Shown in pieces: positions 1 to 7,686 of a stretch of 64,000 bases of DNA; positions within the stretch are counted from its first letter, which is position 1; each line of letters opens with the position of its first letter. The stretch lies in the NCBI GenBank assembly GCA_028345965.1, contig JAOMEP010000004.1, positions 1 to 64,000 on the forward strand. The letters run 5' to 3'. The notes beneath the pieces were generated by a model, which did no database searches, had not been told where the DNA came from, and was given only the letters and a program-made list of their open reading frames with translations. The translations under genes and the position numbers were made by a program. Source of the DNA: Candidatus Nitrosopelagicus sp. GTDB taxonomy: Archaea > Thermoproteota > Nitrososphaeria > Nitrososphaerales > Nitrosopumilaceae.

Positions 1-518
1 AAATCTGATTTTTCTTCTGGTTCTGATAATATCTTGTTAAAAATTGATTCAGGTGTTAATTTGATACTGTCTTCTTCTTCAACTTTAACAACATATGATG
101 GTCTGTTGATAATTCTATCTCCAATCAAAATATGTCCATGTGATATTGCCTGTCTTGCTTGATATGGTGTTTTGAAGAAAAACTTTTTGAAAACAATTGT
201 CTGTAATCTTCTAGCCAACAAATTTTCAATTTCTAAGTTTAGAACATCATCCAATGTTGCAGTTTTCTCTACTAATCCTATACGTGATAATGAATGCATT
301 AAGATTGGTTCTTCTTTTTCTCTAACTTCCTGTCTTACGGCAAGTAATGAACGTGCTTGATGTCTTAATCTTGATAATTCTGTTCTTGATTTCCAAAGTT
401 CTCTTTTTGTTTTTAATCCAAAAGTACCAACTGTTTTTAACTCTTCCATTTTCAATTCAAAATTAAATGGTCTCTTTGGCTTCTTCCAAACTCTTCTGAA
501 ATTTTTAGTATCTCCCAT
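1..518 (-). CDS. rps4: 30S ribosomal protein S4, C-terminus cut by window edge
   Basis: Reading the minus strand from the ATG at 518 gives MGDTKNFRRVWKKPKRPF, the typical archaeal S4 N-terminus, followed by an S4-type RNA-binding region (ARQAISHGHILIGD, then INRPSYVV). S4 binds 16S rRNA and starts assembly of the small-subunit body. The reading frame stays open to base 1, so the C-terminus lies outside the window. It follows the S13 gene by only 7 nt on the same strand, the usual archaeal S13-S4 order, and is probably co-transcribed from the S13 promoter. The ORF track lists only a shadow ORF here. Confidence 0.95.
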   Translation of the reverse strand, partial: MGDTKNFRRVWKKPKRPFNFELKMEELKTVGTFGLKTKRELWKSRTELSRLRHQARSLLAVRQEVREKEEPILMHSLSRIGLVEKTATLDDVLNLEIENLLARRLQTIVFKKFFFKTPYQARQAISHGHILIGDRIINRPSYVVKVEEEDSIKLTPESIFNKILSEPEEKSD

Positions 519-525
519 TTTTTAT

Positions 526-1125
526 CTACTCCTTTTTCTCTGCAGCTGCTGGTTTTGCATCGGCTGCTGGTTTTGCATCGGCTGCTGGTGCTGCTGCATC
601 GGCTGCTGGTGCTGCTGCACCTTCTTCTACTGCAGCTCCGCCACCTGCTGGTGCTCCTGCTCCTCCTTTAGGTAGAACTTTGCCACCTTTTGCAACTCCA
701 ACTGCGCCACCTTTACGGCCTGTACATCTAGTACGTTGACCTCTAACTTTTAATCCATACATGTGCCTGTAACCTCTCCAACTGAAAAGATTCTTTTCTC
801 TTTCTATATCATTTCTAATGTTAAATGCAATATCTGATGTAACAAAATGCAAATCATCACCTGTTAGAATATCTTGTCTTCTATTCAAAAACCAAGTTGG
901 GAAATCTGCTGCTTTAGGATTTTCTATAATTTTTTCAATTGAAGATATTTGTTCAGTAGTAAGATTACCGATTTTTTGGTGAGGAGAAATTTTTAAAACT
1001 TGAAGCATTGAATTTGCGAACATATACCCAATTCCTTTAATCTGACTAAGACCAATTAGCATATTCAATTCACCATGAATATCATTTCCCAATATTCTTA
1101 CCAGATTTTCGTATTGTTCGCTCAA
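526..1125 (-). CDS. rps13: 30S ribosomal protein S13 with long Ala-rich tail
   Basis: Residues 1-150 match archaeal S13: a helix-two-turn-helix region ([13 protein letters not shown]) and the basic rRNA-binding end ([24 protein letters not shown]). S13 sits in the small-subunit head and contacts the P-site tRNA and L5. Archaeal S13 is usually about 150 residues; this one is 199 because of a low-complexity Gly/Ala/Asp/Lys tail built from [13 protein letters not shown] repeats and ending in EKKE. A TATA-like box near 1148-1157 on the minus strand is about 26 nt before the ATG, so the mRNA should be leaderless. rps4 follows after 7 nt. Confidence 0.95.
   Translation of the reverse strand: MSEQYENLVRILGNDIHGELNMLIGLSQIKGIGYMFANSMLQVLKISPHQKIGNLTTEQISSIEKIIENPKAADFPTWFLNRRQDILTGDDLHFVTSDIAFNIRNDIEREKNLFSWRGYRHMYGLKVRGQRTRCTGRKGGAVGVAKGGKVLPKGGAGAPAGGGAAVEEGAAAPAADAAAPAADAKPAADAKPAAAEKKE
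545..621. repeat. 18-bp tandem repeat inside the S13 tail
   Basis: Two perfect head-to-tail copies of gctgctggttttgcatcg (545-562 and 563-580) are followed by two related 20-21-bp units. On the minus strand they encode the Ala/Lys-rich end of S13. The repeat explains the length of the tail and could change copy number by slippage. Confidence 0.85.
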
Positions 1126-1216
1126 GTAGCAAGATTTTCTATAGCCCCATTAAAAACCATGCTCTATTTTGTGCCTATTTTTGAATAATTCTAATCGAAT
1201 GGTATTATAACTCAAA

Positions 1217-1546
1217 ATGATGAATTTGGATATGAATGAGTCAGATGATCATACTCAGAAAATTTTAGATGCTGTTTTTGATGAAAATATCTCTGAGATC
1301 TTAGCTGAAATGGAATCTTCTCCAAAAAAATGTGAATTCTTGACTGAAAAGTTTGAGATCACTTCTAATGACTTGGATGAAAAATTATCTTTTCTTATAC
1401 AACATGAATTTGTTGGAAAGGTTGGATCTGATTCTGAAGCTGAATATTCTGTAGATTCTGATAAACTTGCAAAATTAATGGAAACTGCACATAATTTTGA
1501 AAATGTTGATGCAGGTCTGGCAAAAATGGATGGGTATCTTAACTAA
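1217..1546 (+). CDS. small acidic protein, possibly winged-helix
   Basis: This 109-residue acidic protein has no family I recognise. The middle (CEFLTEKFEITSNDLDEKLS then FLIQHEFVGKVGS) has the helix-helix-wing rhythm of a small winged-helix domain like those in ArsR-type proteins, but no residue proves DNA binding. Two adjacent ATG codons (1217 and 1220) could each be the start. It is divergent from the S13 operon and converges with the next gene, overlapping it by 8 nt at the stop codons. The reading frame is convincing from codon use; the function is unknown. Confidence 0.7.
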   Translation: MMNLDMNESDDHTQKILDAVFDENISEILAEMESSPKKCEFLTEKFEITSNDLDEKLSFLIQHEFVGKVGSDSEAEYSVDSDKLAKLMETAHNFENVDAGLAKMDGYLN

Positions 1547-2045
1547 ATTTATTTTTTCTCTGTCTAATTATCATAAATCCTATTACCGCAACTCCGATCA
1601 TTCCTAACACAATAACAATAAACCCTGCAATTGAAATTGTAACTCCTGTTGAATCTGGTAAATGTCCAATTCCTCCAACTAATGGTATCTCTTCTGATTC
1701 TTCAGTGCTAATGATTAATGTATAAGTTCCTGCTTCATCAATTTCAAAATTATCTTCAAATGAATTTCTGTTAATTGATACATCTCTAATCTCATCTTGA
1801 GATGGATCTATGACACTAGCTGAAATATCATATTCTTTTCCTTCTATGGTCTGAACTGCATAAACACCTTGTGTATTGATTTCTGGATCTAGATCCGCTT
1901 TAATTTCTAATTGGGTTAGTGAATTTATTTTTCCTTCTTCTATAACTAAATCCCCTGTAATCGTTTGTGAACCATAAATCAGTAACATTGCTCCAATTGC
2001 TATCATAATTCCAACAATTACCAAATATTTTGTCAAATTTGACAT
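1539..2045 (-). CDS. membrane-anchored hypothetical protein, two TM segments
   Basis: The 168-residue protein begins with a hydrophobic segment (YLVIVGIMIAIGAMLLIYG, about 7-26), continues with a roughly 95-residue extracytoplasmic beta-rich stretch, and ends in a second membrane helix (about 135-160) followed by a basic tail RQRKNKFS. The topology implies that both ends face the cytoplasm with a displayed middle domain. The tail lacks the PEFG motif of the other anchored proteins here. A TATA-like box near 2065-2072 lies about 26 nt before the ATG. It is divergent from the copper oxidase gene. Family not recognised. Confidence 0.75.
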   Translation of the reverse strand: MSNLTKYLVIVGIMIAIGAMLLIYGSQTITGDLVIEEGKINSLTQLEIKADLDPEINTQGVYAVQTIEGKEYDISASVIDPSQDEIRDVSINRNSFEDNFEIDEAGTYTLIISTEESEEIPLVGGIGHLPDSTGVTISIAGFIVIVLGMIGVAVIGFMIIRQRKNKFS

Positions 2046-2116
2046 GAATGATTTTCATTTTTCATGGATAAATCTGTATTTGTTATGAGTGTAAAATTTA
2101 GTTATGGCTAAAAAAG

Positions 2117-2142
2117 TTAGCCTAGGCTAAATTTTATATATA
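2117..2142 (+). promoter_or_regulatory. palindromic operator candidate plus TATA box of the copper oxidase operon
   Basis: A perfect 14-bp palindrome, TTAGCCTAGGCTAA (2117-2130), directly abuts a TATA box (TTTATATATA, 2133-2142) centred about 26 nt before the ATG at 2163. The palindrome covers the position of the B-recognition element, so a bound repressor should block TFB/TBP. The half-sites resemble the TTAGG/CCTAA halves of DtxR/MntR-family metalloregulator boxes. The regulator itself is not in the window. Confidence 0.6.
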
Positions 2143-2162
2143 TACTAAATTACAATGAAAAT

Positions 2163-3230
2163 ATGCAAAGTACGATCCAATCTGCTAAAATGTTCTATAT
2201 TCTTATAGCCATAGTAGCTGTTTCAAGTTTGTATTTTGTAGTACCTGGTGTAATCATTGCCGAAGAAGCTCCTAGAACTTTTCTCACTCATACTGGATTA
2301 GTTATACAAACAACTGGTGATGTAATTGATCCTATTGGATATGATGGTGAAGCCTTAGATTTCAACCCTGATAAATTTATGAAAGAATTTGATTATGGGG
2401 ATGTAACTGTTTTAGATGATGGAACCATTCTTCGTGAATATTACATCACCGCAAGAGATGATCAAATCATGGAAGTATCTCCAGGTGTGTTTTACAATGT
2501 GTGGACATTCAATGATTCGGTACCTGGACCAACTATTCGTGCAACAGAAGGAGACTTGGTAAGAATTCATTTCACAAATGAAGGTTCAAAACCTCACAGT
2601 TTACATTTCCACGGAATTCACAAAGCCGAGATGGATGGTGTATTTGAAAGCATAGGAACTGGCGGTAAATTTACTTATGAATTCTATGCAGAACCTGTAG
2701 GTTTACACCTCTATCATTGTCATGTTCATCCGGTTGAGGAACATATCAATCATGGTCTTTATGGTGCCTATATCGTAGATCCAAAAGAACCTCGTGAACC
2801 TGCTGATGAATTTGTATTTGTTTTGAACGGTTTTGATACTGATTTCGATGGCGAAAATAATTTCTATGCTGCAAACACAATTCCATTTTATTATCAACAT
2901 CACCCAATTGAAATTAATACAAATCAAAACATACGTGCATACGTTGTAAATATTTTAGAGTTTGATGCAGTAAATAATTTCCATTTACATGGAACTTTAT
3001 TCCACCATTATCCTGCTGGCACTGACACTGTACCATCTGGTTATAATGATATGCTAACAATGTCTCAAGGTGATAGACAAATTTTGGAGTTCAATTACAA
3101 ATATCCTGGATTGTATATGTTCCATGCACATAACACAGAATTTTCAGAAAAAGGTTGGGTCAGTTCATTTATTGTAAAAGAAAATACTGGTAATTTTGAT
3201 ACACAAGTAGAGTATGATGACATCATCTAA
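2163..3230 (+). CDS. two-domain multicopper oxidase
   Basis: A secreted or membrane-tethered copper protein of 355 residues. A hydrophobic leader (about 10-32) is followed by two cupredoxin domains. Domain 1 shows HSLHFHG and YHCHVHPVEEH followed by GLYG, supplying a type 1 site cysteine and trinuclear-site histidines. Domain 2 shows FHLHG and MFHAHNTEF, with trinuclear histidines but no type 1 cysteine. Four His-x-His pairs indicate a laccase-like two-domain oxidase rather than a NirK-type nitrite reductase; the type 1 axial position appears to be Leu. Probably acts outside the membrane in copper-based electron transfer or copper/phenol oxidation. The ZIP transporter gene overlaps its stop codon. 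Leaderless promoter at 2133-2142. Confidence 0.9.
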   Translation: MQSTIQSAKMFYILIAIVAVSSLYFVVPGVIIAEEAPRTFLTHTGLVIQTTGDVIDPIGYDGEALDFNPDKFMKEFDYGDVTVLDDGTILREYYITARDDQIMEVSPGVFYNVWTFNDSVPGPTIRATEGDLVRIHFTNEGSKPHSLHFHGIHKAEMDGVFESIGTGGKFTYEFYAEPVGLHLYHCHVHPVEEHINHGLYGAYIVDPKEPREPADEFVFVLNGFDTDFDGENNFYAANTIPFYYQHHPIEINTNQNIRAYVVNILEFDAVNNFHLHGTLFHHYPAGTDTVPSGYNDMLTMSQGDRQILEFNYKYPGLYMFHAHNTEFSEKGWVSSFIVKENTGNFDTQVEYDDII

Positions 3231-4380
3231 ACCTGTACTTGCAATTAGTGCTATTGCACCAATTGTATTGTTAGTTATTATGGTTGCATTTCTTTTAGGT
3301 CCTGCATCATCCTTTTTACAATTTGGTGTTGTACTTCCTGAAGTATCAATTGAAAAAATTGAATTTATTGAAAATGAAATACAAGCCACTGTAAGAAATA
3401 CTGGTCCAATTGATGTGGATGTTGTATTAGCAGATGTAAATGATCGAATTCAACCTGCAGCAATAGAACCTGACACTTCATTAAAACGGTTTGAAACTGC
3501 ACTTGTAAGAATTCCTTTTGATTGGAATGAAGGTCAACCTTATGAAATTGGTGTCACAATTAGTGATGGAACAAGGTTTGCTAAGGGAATTGACGCCGCA
3601 TTTCCTGCACTTGAGCCAAACGTAGATTTGTTTGTATTTTTAGGAATGATTGGATTTTTGATAGGCGTAGTCCCAATAATGATTGGTCTTTTGTGGTATC
3701 CATTTATCAAGAAATTAGGGAAAAACACGTTTAATTTCTTTTTGGCATTCACTATGGGGCTGTTAGTATTTCTCGGAATTGATGCAGTAATTGAAGCTAC
3801 TGAAATATCTGAAAATCATCTTTCATCAATTTTTAATGGCGAACTTCTAATTGCAACAGTAGTAATCTTATCATTTCTGGCTTTGTATGGAATAGGTAAA
3901 CAATTAACCAAAAAAACAGAGTTCTCAAAACTATCTCAAGGATTAGCAATATCTCTCATGATTGCTATTGGTATTGGATTTCATAATTTAGGTGAGGGAT
4001 TGGCTGTAGGTGCGGCTATCGCTCTTGGAGAGGTGGCTTTGAGTACTTTTTTGATTGTTGGATTTGCTACTCATAATACAACTGAAGGATTGGCAATTGC
4101 AGCCCCATTAACTAAATCAAAAGCCAAAATATTCAAAATGATTGGTCTTGGACTGATTGCTGGTGTTCCAGCAATTTTTGGTTGTTGGGTTGGTGGTTTC
4201 TCATTTTCACCGTTATTCACTTTGATTTTTCTTGCAATCGGTGCTGGTGCAATTTTCCAAGTTGTATTATCGATTTTCCAATATATGAAAGAAAAATCTG
4301 ACATATTATCAAATTCTTCACTATTTGCAGGAGTATCTGCAGGACTGATTGTTATGTACTTGACTAGTGTAATAATATAA
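3214..4380 (+). CDS. ZIP-family metal transporter with extra N-terminal extracytoplasmic domain
   Basis: The C-terminal two-thirds (about 140-388) carry the ZIP fold, with HNLGEGLAVGAAIALGE in TM4 and the HNTTEGLAIAAP motif in TM5, which line the metal path for Zn, Fe or Mn import. Unusually, a first membrane helix (about 8-30) is followed by roughly 95 polar residues that look like a small beta-sandwich (CARDB/Ig-like) before the ZIP helices begin. The ATG at 3214 lies inside the oxidase gene (17-nt overlap; a second ATG at 3217 is possible), so the two are translationally coupled and share the palindromic promoter. Confidence 0.88.
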   Translation: MMTSSKPVLAISAIAPIVLLVIMVAFLLGPASSFLQFGVVLPEVSIEKIEFIENEIQATVRNTGPIDVDVVLADVNDRIQPAAIEPDTSLKRFETALVRIPFDWNEGQPYEIGVTISDGTRFAKGIDAAFPALEPNVDLFVFLGMIGFLIGVVPIMIGLLWYPFIKKLGKNTFNFFLAFTMGLLVFLGIDAVIEATEISENHLSSIFNGELLIATVVILSFLALYGIGKQLTKKTEFSKLSQGLAISLMIAIGIGFHNLGEGLAVGAAIALGEVALSTFLIVGFATHNTTEGLAIAAPLTKSKAKIFKMIGLGLIAGVPAIFGCWVGGFSFSPLFTLIFLAIGAGAIFQVVLSIFQYMKEKSDILSNSSLFAGVSAGLIVMYLTSVII

Positions 4381-4516
4381 TCGATAAATTGTACTTAATT
4401 CATTGAAAATCTAATACCTATTATATAAAATCTATTTTTATGAATAAAAATTATCTAGTTTTTGTCAAATTTTTTATCAATAATTAATAAATACCACTTT
4501 GCAACAGAAATTTCAA

Positions 4517-5482
4517 ATGAAGATAGTCATATCGAGTGCTGTTTTGTTACTGATGTTCTCAATTCTATCCTTTGGCATGCCAACCTTTGCAAACGCGCAA
4601 TCTACTGAAGCTCCATTAACAGTATCTACTGATTATCCTGGTTATGCCGAAAATGGTGAAATAATAATTTCGGGTAAAGTTAAAGAATCATCCTTATCTG
4701 AATATCCTACTCCTATTACTCTGATGGTTGTATCTCCTGACGGTAATATAGTGAAAATTGATCAATTAGTTCTTAATTCAAATAATGAATTTTCAACAAC
4801 ATTAGTCGCAGGCGGTCCACTTTGGAAAGCTGGTGGTGACTATACTGTCAAAGCAAATTATGGTGCACAGAAGGGCGAAACCACTTTCAATTATGCTGGT
4901 GGTAGTGGCTCAATTGCTGCACCACCTCCACCACCTGAACCAACACCTGTACCAGAACCAGTTATTGAAGAACCAGTAGCAGTTATTGAAGAACCAGTAG
5001 CAATTATCGAACCAGAACCAGAACCAGAACCAGAACCACAAGCACTATGTGGTGAAGGAACTGTAATGCAAGATGGTAAATGTGTTGCAGAACAAAAGGA
5101 AGGTGGCGGATGTCTAATCGCAACTGCAGCATTTGGTTCTGAAATGGCACCACAAGTTCAATTCTTAAGAGAAATTAGAGATAACACCGTAATGACAACA
5201 CAATCCGGTACAGCATTCATGACCGGTTTCAACCAATTCTACTACTCTTTCTCACCAGCAGTTGCTGATTACGAAAGAGAAAACCCAGCATTCAAAGAAG
5301 TAGTCAAAGTAACACTAACTCCAATGTTAACATCACTAACACTACTCAACTATGTTGAAGTTGACACTGAAGAAGAAATGTTAGGATACGGAATCAGTAT
5401 AATCCTACTTAATATCGGAATGTACTTTGTAGCACCGGCAGCAGCAATCATTGCAATAAAGAACAGACTAAATCGCAATTAA
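4517..5482 (+). CDS. secreted protein with CFI-box C-terminal domain
   Basis: Layout: signal peptide (MKIVISSAVLLLMFSILSFG, cleavage near ANAQ), an Ig-like beta domain (about 35-135), a Pro/Glu linker of EEPVA and PEPEP repeats, a short Cys-containing segment (ALCGEGTVMQDGKCVAEQ), then GGGCLIATAAFGSEMAPQV, which is the hallmark of the CFI-box C-terminal domain, ending with membrane helices. The Ig-like part resembles the PEFG proteins at 11.5-14 kb. The ATG at 4517 is preferred to the upstream TTG at 4499 because it begins the signal peptide and lies about 30 nt from an AT-rich TATA-like stretch. Likely a surface protein; exact role unknown. Confidence 0.85.
   Translation: MKIVISSAVLLLMFSILSFGMPTFANAQSTEAPLTVSTDYPGYAENGEIIISGKVKESSLSEYPTPITLMVVSPDGNIVKIDQLVLNSNNEFSTTLVAGGPLWKAGGDYTVKANYGAQKGETTFNYAGGSGSIAAPPPPPEPTPVPEPVIEEPVAVIEEPVAIIEPEPEPEPEPQALCGEGTVMQDGKCVAEQKEGGGCLIATAAFGSEMAPQVQFLREIRDNTVMTTQSGTAFMTGFNQFYYSFSPAVADYERENPAFKEVVKVTLTPMLTSLTLLNYVEVDTEEEMLGYGISIILLNIGMYFVAPAAAIIAIKNRLNRN
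4961..5038 (+). repeat. coding tandem repeats (21-mer x2, hexamer x5)
   Basis: Two perfect 21-bp copies starting gttattgaagaaccagtagc (4961-4981, 4982-5002) are followed by five perfect gaacca hexamers (5009-5038). They encode the VIEEPVA and PEPEP linker of the surface protein and are potential slippage sites that would change linker length without a frameshift. Confidence 0.9.
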
Positions 5483-5511
5483 GTTATATATTCAAAGGAT
5501 TGAGTATCGTT

Positions 5512-5835
5512 ATGAACATTGAATATGAAGAGTTTAACAATACAGAAGATTTGTTGTTATATCTCTCATCTGTTGCACCCCCAATGAAAAACTTCATGCC
5601 AATTAATTCTTACAAAGGATTCATTTGCTCTTTTATTCCATTAAGTCAATCTGGTGGTGATCTATTTCTAATGTTATATGCAAAAGGTGAACTTGAAACT
5701 GGAATTCATGAATTTGATATTAAAACTCGTTCAGTTACTAAAGTTGAAGCAATTGAACGTGCAGACAAGACATACTTTATTGTAATGACACCAAAAAGAA
5801 ATACAATTGCTGATAAAGCAATTGAAAACATGTAA
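5512..5835 (+). CDS. small soluble hypothetical protein
   Basis: A 107-residue protein without membrane segments or a recognised family; it ends with a basic, Lys/Ala-rich helix. The ORF track begins at a TTG (5500), but the ATG at 5512 lies about 26 nt after a TATA box (GTTATATA near 5483-5490), which fits a leaderless start. It lies 29 nt after the CFI-box protein on the same strand but has its own promoter. Convergent with the next small membrane gene, with 1 nt between them. Confidence 0.7.
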   Translation: MNIEYEEFNNTEDLLLYLSSVAPPMKNFMPINSYKGFICSFIPLSQSGGDLFLMLYAKGELETGIHEFDIKTRSVTKVEAIERADKTYFIVMTPKRNTIADKAIENM

Positions 5836-5836
5836 T

Positions 5837-6028
5837 CTAATTTCTTTTTTTAAATTTTCCCAACTTTATCAATCCAATTAAAATACACAGAATACTAATT
5901 AGCATTCCAACTATTCCAAACAAATAATGTCCCATAATGAATCCTGCAATTATTGTAATTACAAATAATGCCGATCCAAAAATAAATGAAATAATTATTA
6001 CGAGTAAATTTGCTTTATCTAATTCCAT
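5837..6028 (-). CDS. small two-TM membrane protein
   Basis: Sixty-three residues with two hydrophobic helices (about 8-31 and 34-55) and a basic tail (KLGKFKKRN), so a helical hairpin with a cytoplasmic C-terminus. It lies 10 nt downstream of the radical SAM gene on the same strand and could be co-transcribed with it. No family recognised. Confidence 0.6.
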   Translation of the reverse strand: MELDKANLLVIIISFIFGSALFVITIIAGFIMGHYLFGIVGMLISILCILIGLIKLGKFKKRN

Positions 6029-6038
6029 GAGAAAACTT

Positions 6039-7616
6039 CTAGAGTTTCTTTGTAATCATTTTTTGTGAAGAAACTGATCTACTTCTAGAATATTTCTCAA
6101 TTATTTCCTCTGGTGTTCTTCCATTGAATAGATCTTTACACAATCCTCTCAAATACCTCATAATTGCCCATGTTCCTGCTTTGAGTATTCCGTACATGAA
6201 AATCTTCATTGGTGGACCATATGTTTTATTTCTCAATATGATGGGAATAATATCATTAATTACGCGTAAGTTATTTTCCCAACATCTCCAGAACAATGTA
6301 AATTGTGCTTCATTCAAGTTTCCGAAATGCATTGAATTTTTCTCACTAAAGTCTTGGTAAAGAAGTGGTGCAACCAATCCTCTAAAGTTCATTGTTCTAA
6401 AGTCATTCATCATATCAATTGTAAATTGACTGTCATCAGGTGTCTCATCAGGCCATCCGATAATTATTGTTGCAGCTGGGAACCAATGATTATCATTTAG
6501 AATTTTTGCTCCTTCTCTAACAACACTTCCCCATTCTTCTGTAGCGAATGGTCTTGTTTTAACACCTAGGTGTTTCTTAACCATTGATGGTGATACTGTT
6601 TCAATACCTAAATTGGTTGCAAGCCATCTGCCTGTTTCATGTTGCCTATTAACATCTGCAATGTTTCTCATTAATTGAGGATCTGCAGCAACTGCTGAAA
6701 ATGTCATATGTGTTGTACCGATAAAGTTTGCACCCATGCCTTTGAGACCTTTCCATAAATCTGTGATTGCATCTCTATTTGGAATGAAATCTTTGTTATC
6801 ACATCCATAAAGTAACATTTCATCAGAATGAAGCCAAACTGAGTCAAATCCATAGTCTAAGTTAATTTTTGCTTCTCTTTGTAATCGCTCTATCGATAGG
6901 TCTTTTTTAGAACGTTTGTTGACATCACAAAAATCACAGCCTCTTCCACAACCTCTCATTGCTTCAATGAGAGAATTAACAGTTGGTTTTGTAATTTCTG
7001 GAATATTTTGTATATTCTTAACAAAACAATGCATTAATTCTGGTGCATCACCTTTTTCTAAATCGTGAAATAAATCTAGTGCAAGTTCATCAGCTTCGCC
7101 AACTACCACTGTATCAATTCCGTGCACTTTCATTCTATCTGATTTTGCTAATTCCCATGCACCATTTCCTCCAACTACAACTTTAAAATCATATTTCTTT
7201 TTTAATTGAATAATCTCTGCACACATTTTTTTAAACTTCATTGCAACATATGATAATTTTTCTGGAGCCATTGTTGTTGTAACTGGAGCCATTCCTAAAG
7301 GATCCATCACATTAATTCCCACAATTTTGGTATCTGGTCCTATTGATTTTGATAAATGCTCTGGATTTGCAACAAGAATATCTTTTTTATCATATCCTTG
7401 ATGTAATGCACTCTCGACTCTTCTTAGTCCAACTTGCGCAACTTTTGCTTCACCTGTGATTGGGTCGGTTTCAACCGCTGGACAGAATACTTTATCAAAA
7501 ACCCATTCTGGAAGAACTTCGTATGGACCACATGCTATGAATCCGTATAGGAAATTACCTCTATAATTTGTCATTAAACTTCTATCTGCTGTTAATACGA
7601 TTCTTTTGCCAGACAA
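6039..7616 (-). CDS. B12-binding-type radical SAM protein, candidate GDGT ring synthase (Grs family)
   Basis: A 525-residue enzyme. Residues about 60-190 form a Rossmann-like B12-binding-type domain (KIVGINVMDPLG, KVVVGGNGAWELA), and MRGCGRGCDFCDVNKR carries the radical SAM cluster motif Cx3Cx2C (C223, C227, C230), followed by a TIM-barrel region (GTTHMTFSA, IIIGWPDETPDD) and a basic C-terminal extension. The B12-binding group of archaeal radical SAM proteins includes the Grs enzymes that add cyclopentane rings to tetraether lipids, and this lineage makes ringed GDGTs (crenarchaeol), so Grs is a plausible but unproven assignment. A symmetric TATA box (ATATATAT near 7641) sits about 26 nt before the ATG. 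Confidence 0.75.
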   Translation of the reverse strand: MSGKRIVLTADRSLMTNYRGNFLYGFIACGPYEVLPEWVFDKVFCPAVETDPITGEAKVAQVGLRRVESALHQGYDKKDILVANPEHLSKSIGPDTKIVGINVMDPLGMAPVTTTMAPEKLSYVAMKFKKMCAEIIQLKKKYDFKVVVGGNGAWELAKSDRMKVHGIDTVVVGEADELALDLFHDLEKGDAPELMHCFVKNIQNIPEITKPTVNSLIEAMRGCGRGCDFCDVNKRSKKDLSIERLQREAKINLDYGFDSVWLHSDEMLLYGCDNKDFIPNRDAITDLWKGLKGMGANFIGTTHMTFSAVAADPQLMRNIADVNRQHETGRWLATNLGIETVSPSMVKKHLGVKTRPFATEEWGSVVREGAKILNDNHWFPAATIIIGWPDETPDDSQFTIDMMNDFRTMNFRGLVAPLLYQDFSEKNSMHFGNLNEAQFTLFWRCWENNLRVINDIIPIILRNKTYGPPMKIFMYGILKAGTWAIMRYLRGLCKDLFNGRTPEEIIEKYSRSRSVSSQKMITKKL

Positions 7617-7686
7617 CTCTAACCTTTCCCTCTACCTATGATATATATCGTTTACGAGATTTTCTAAGACCAAATCAGATAATTCT

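Noticed and set aside
172-360. 62-residue plus-strand ORF
   Set aside because: It lies antisense inside rps4, whose protein sequence is unmistakable.
2163-3230. Copper nitrite reductase (NirK) for the multicopper oxidase
   Set aside because: Four His-x-His pairs for a trinuclear site point to a two-domain oxidase instead.
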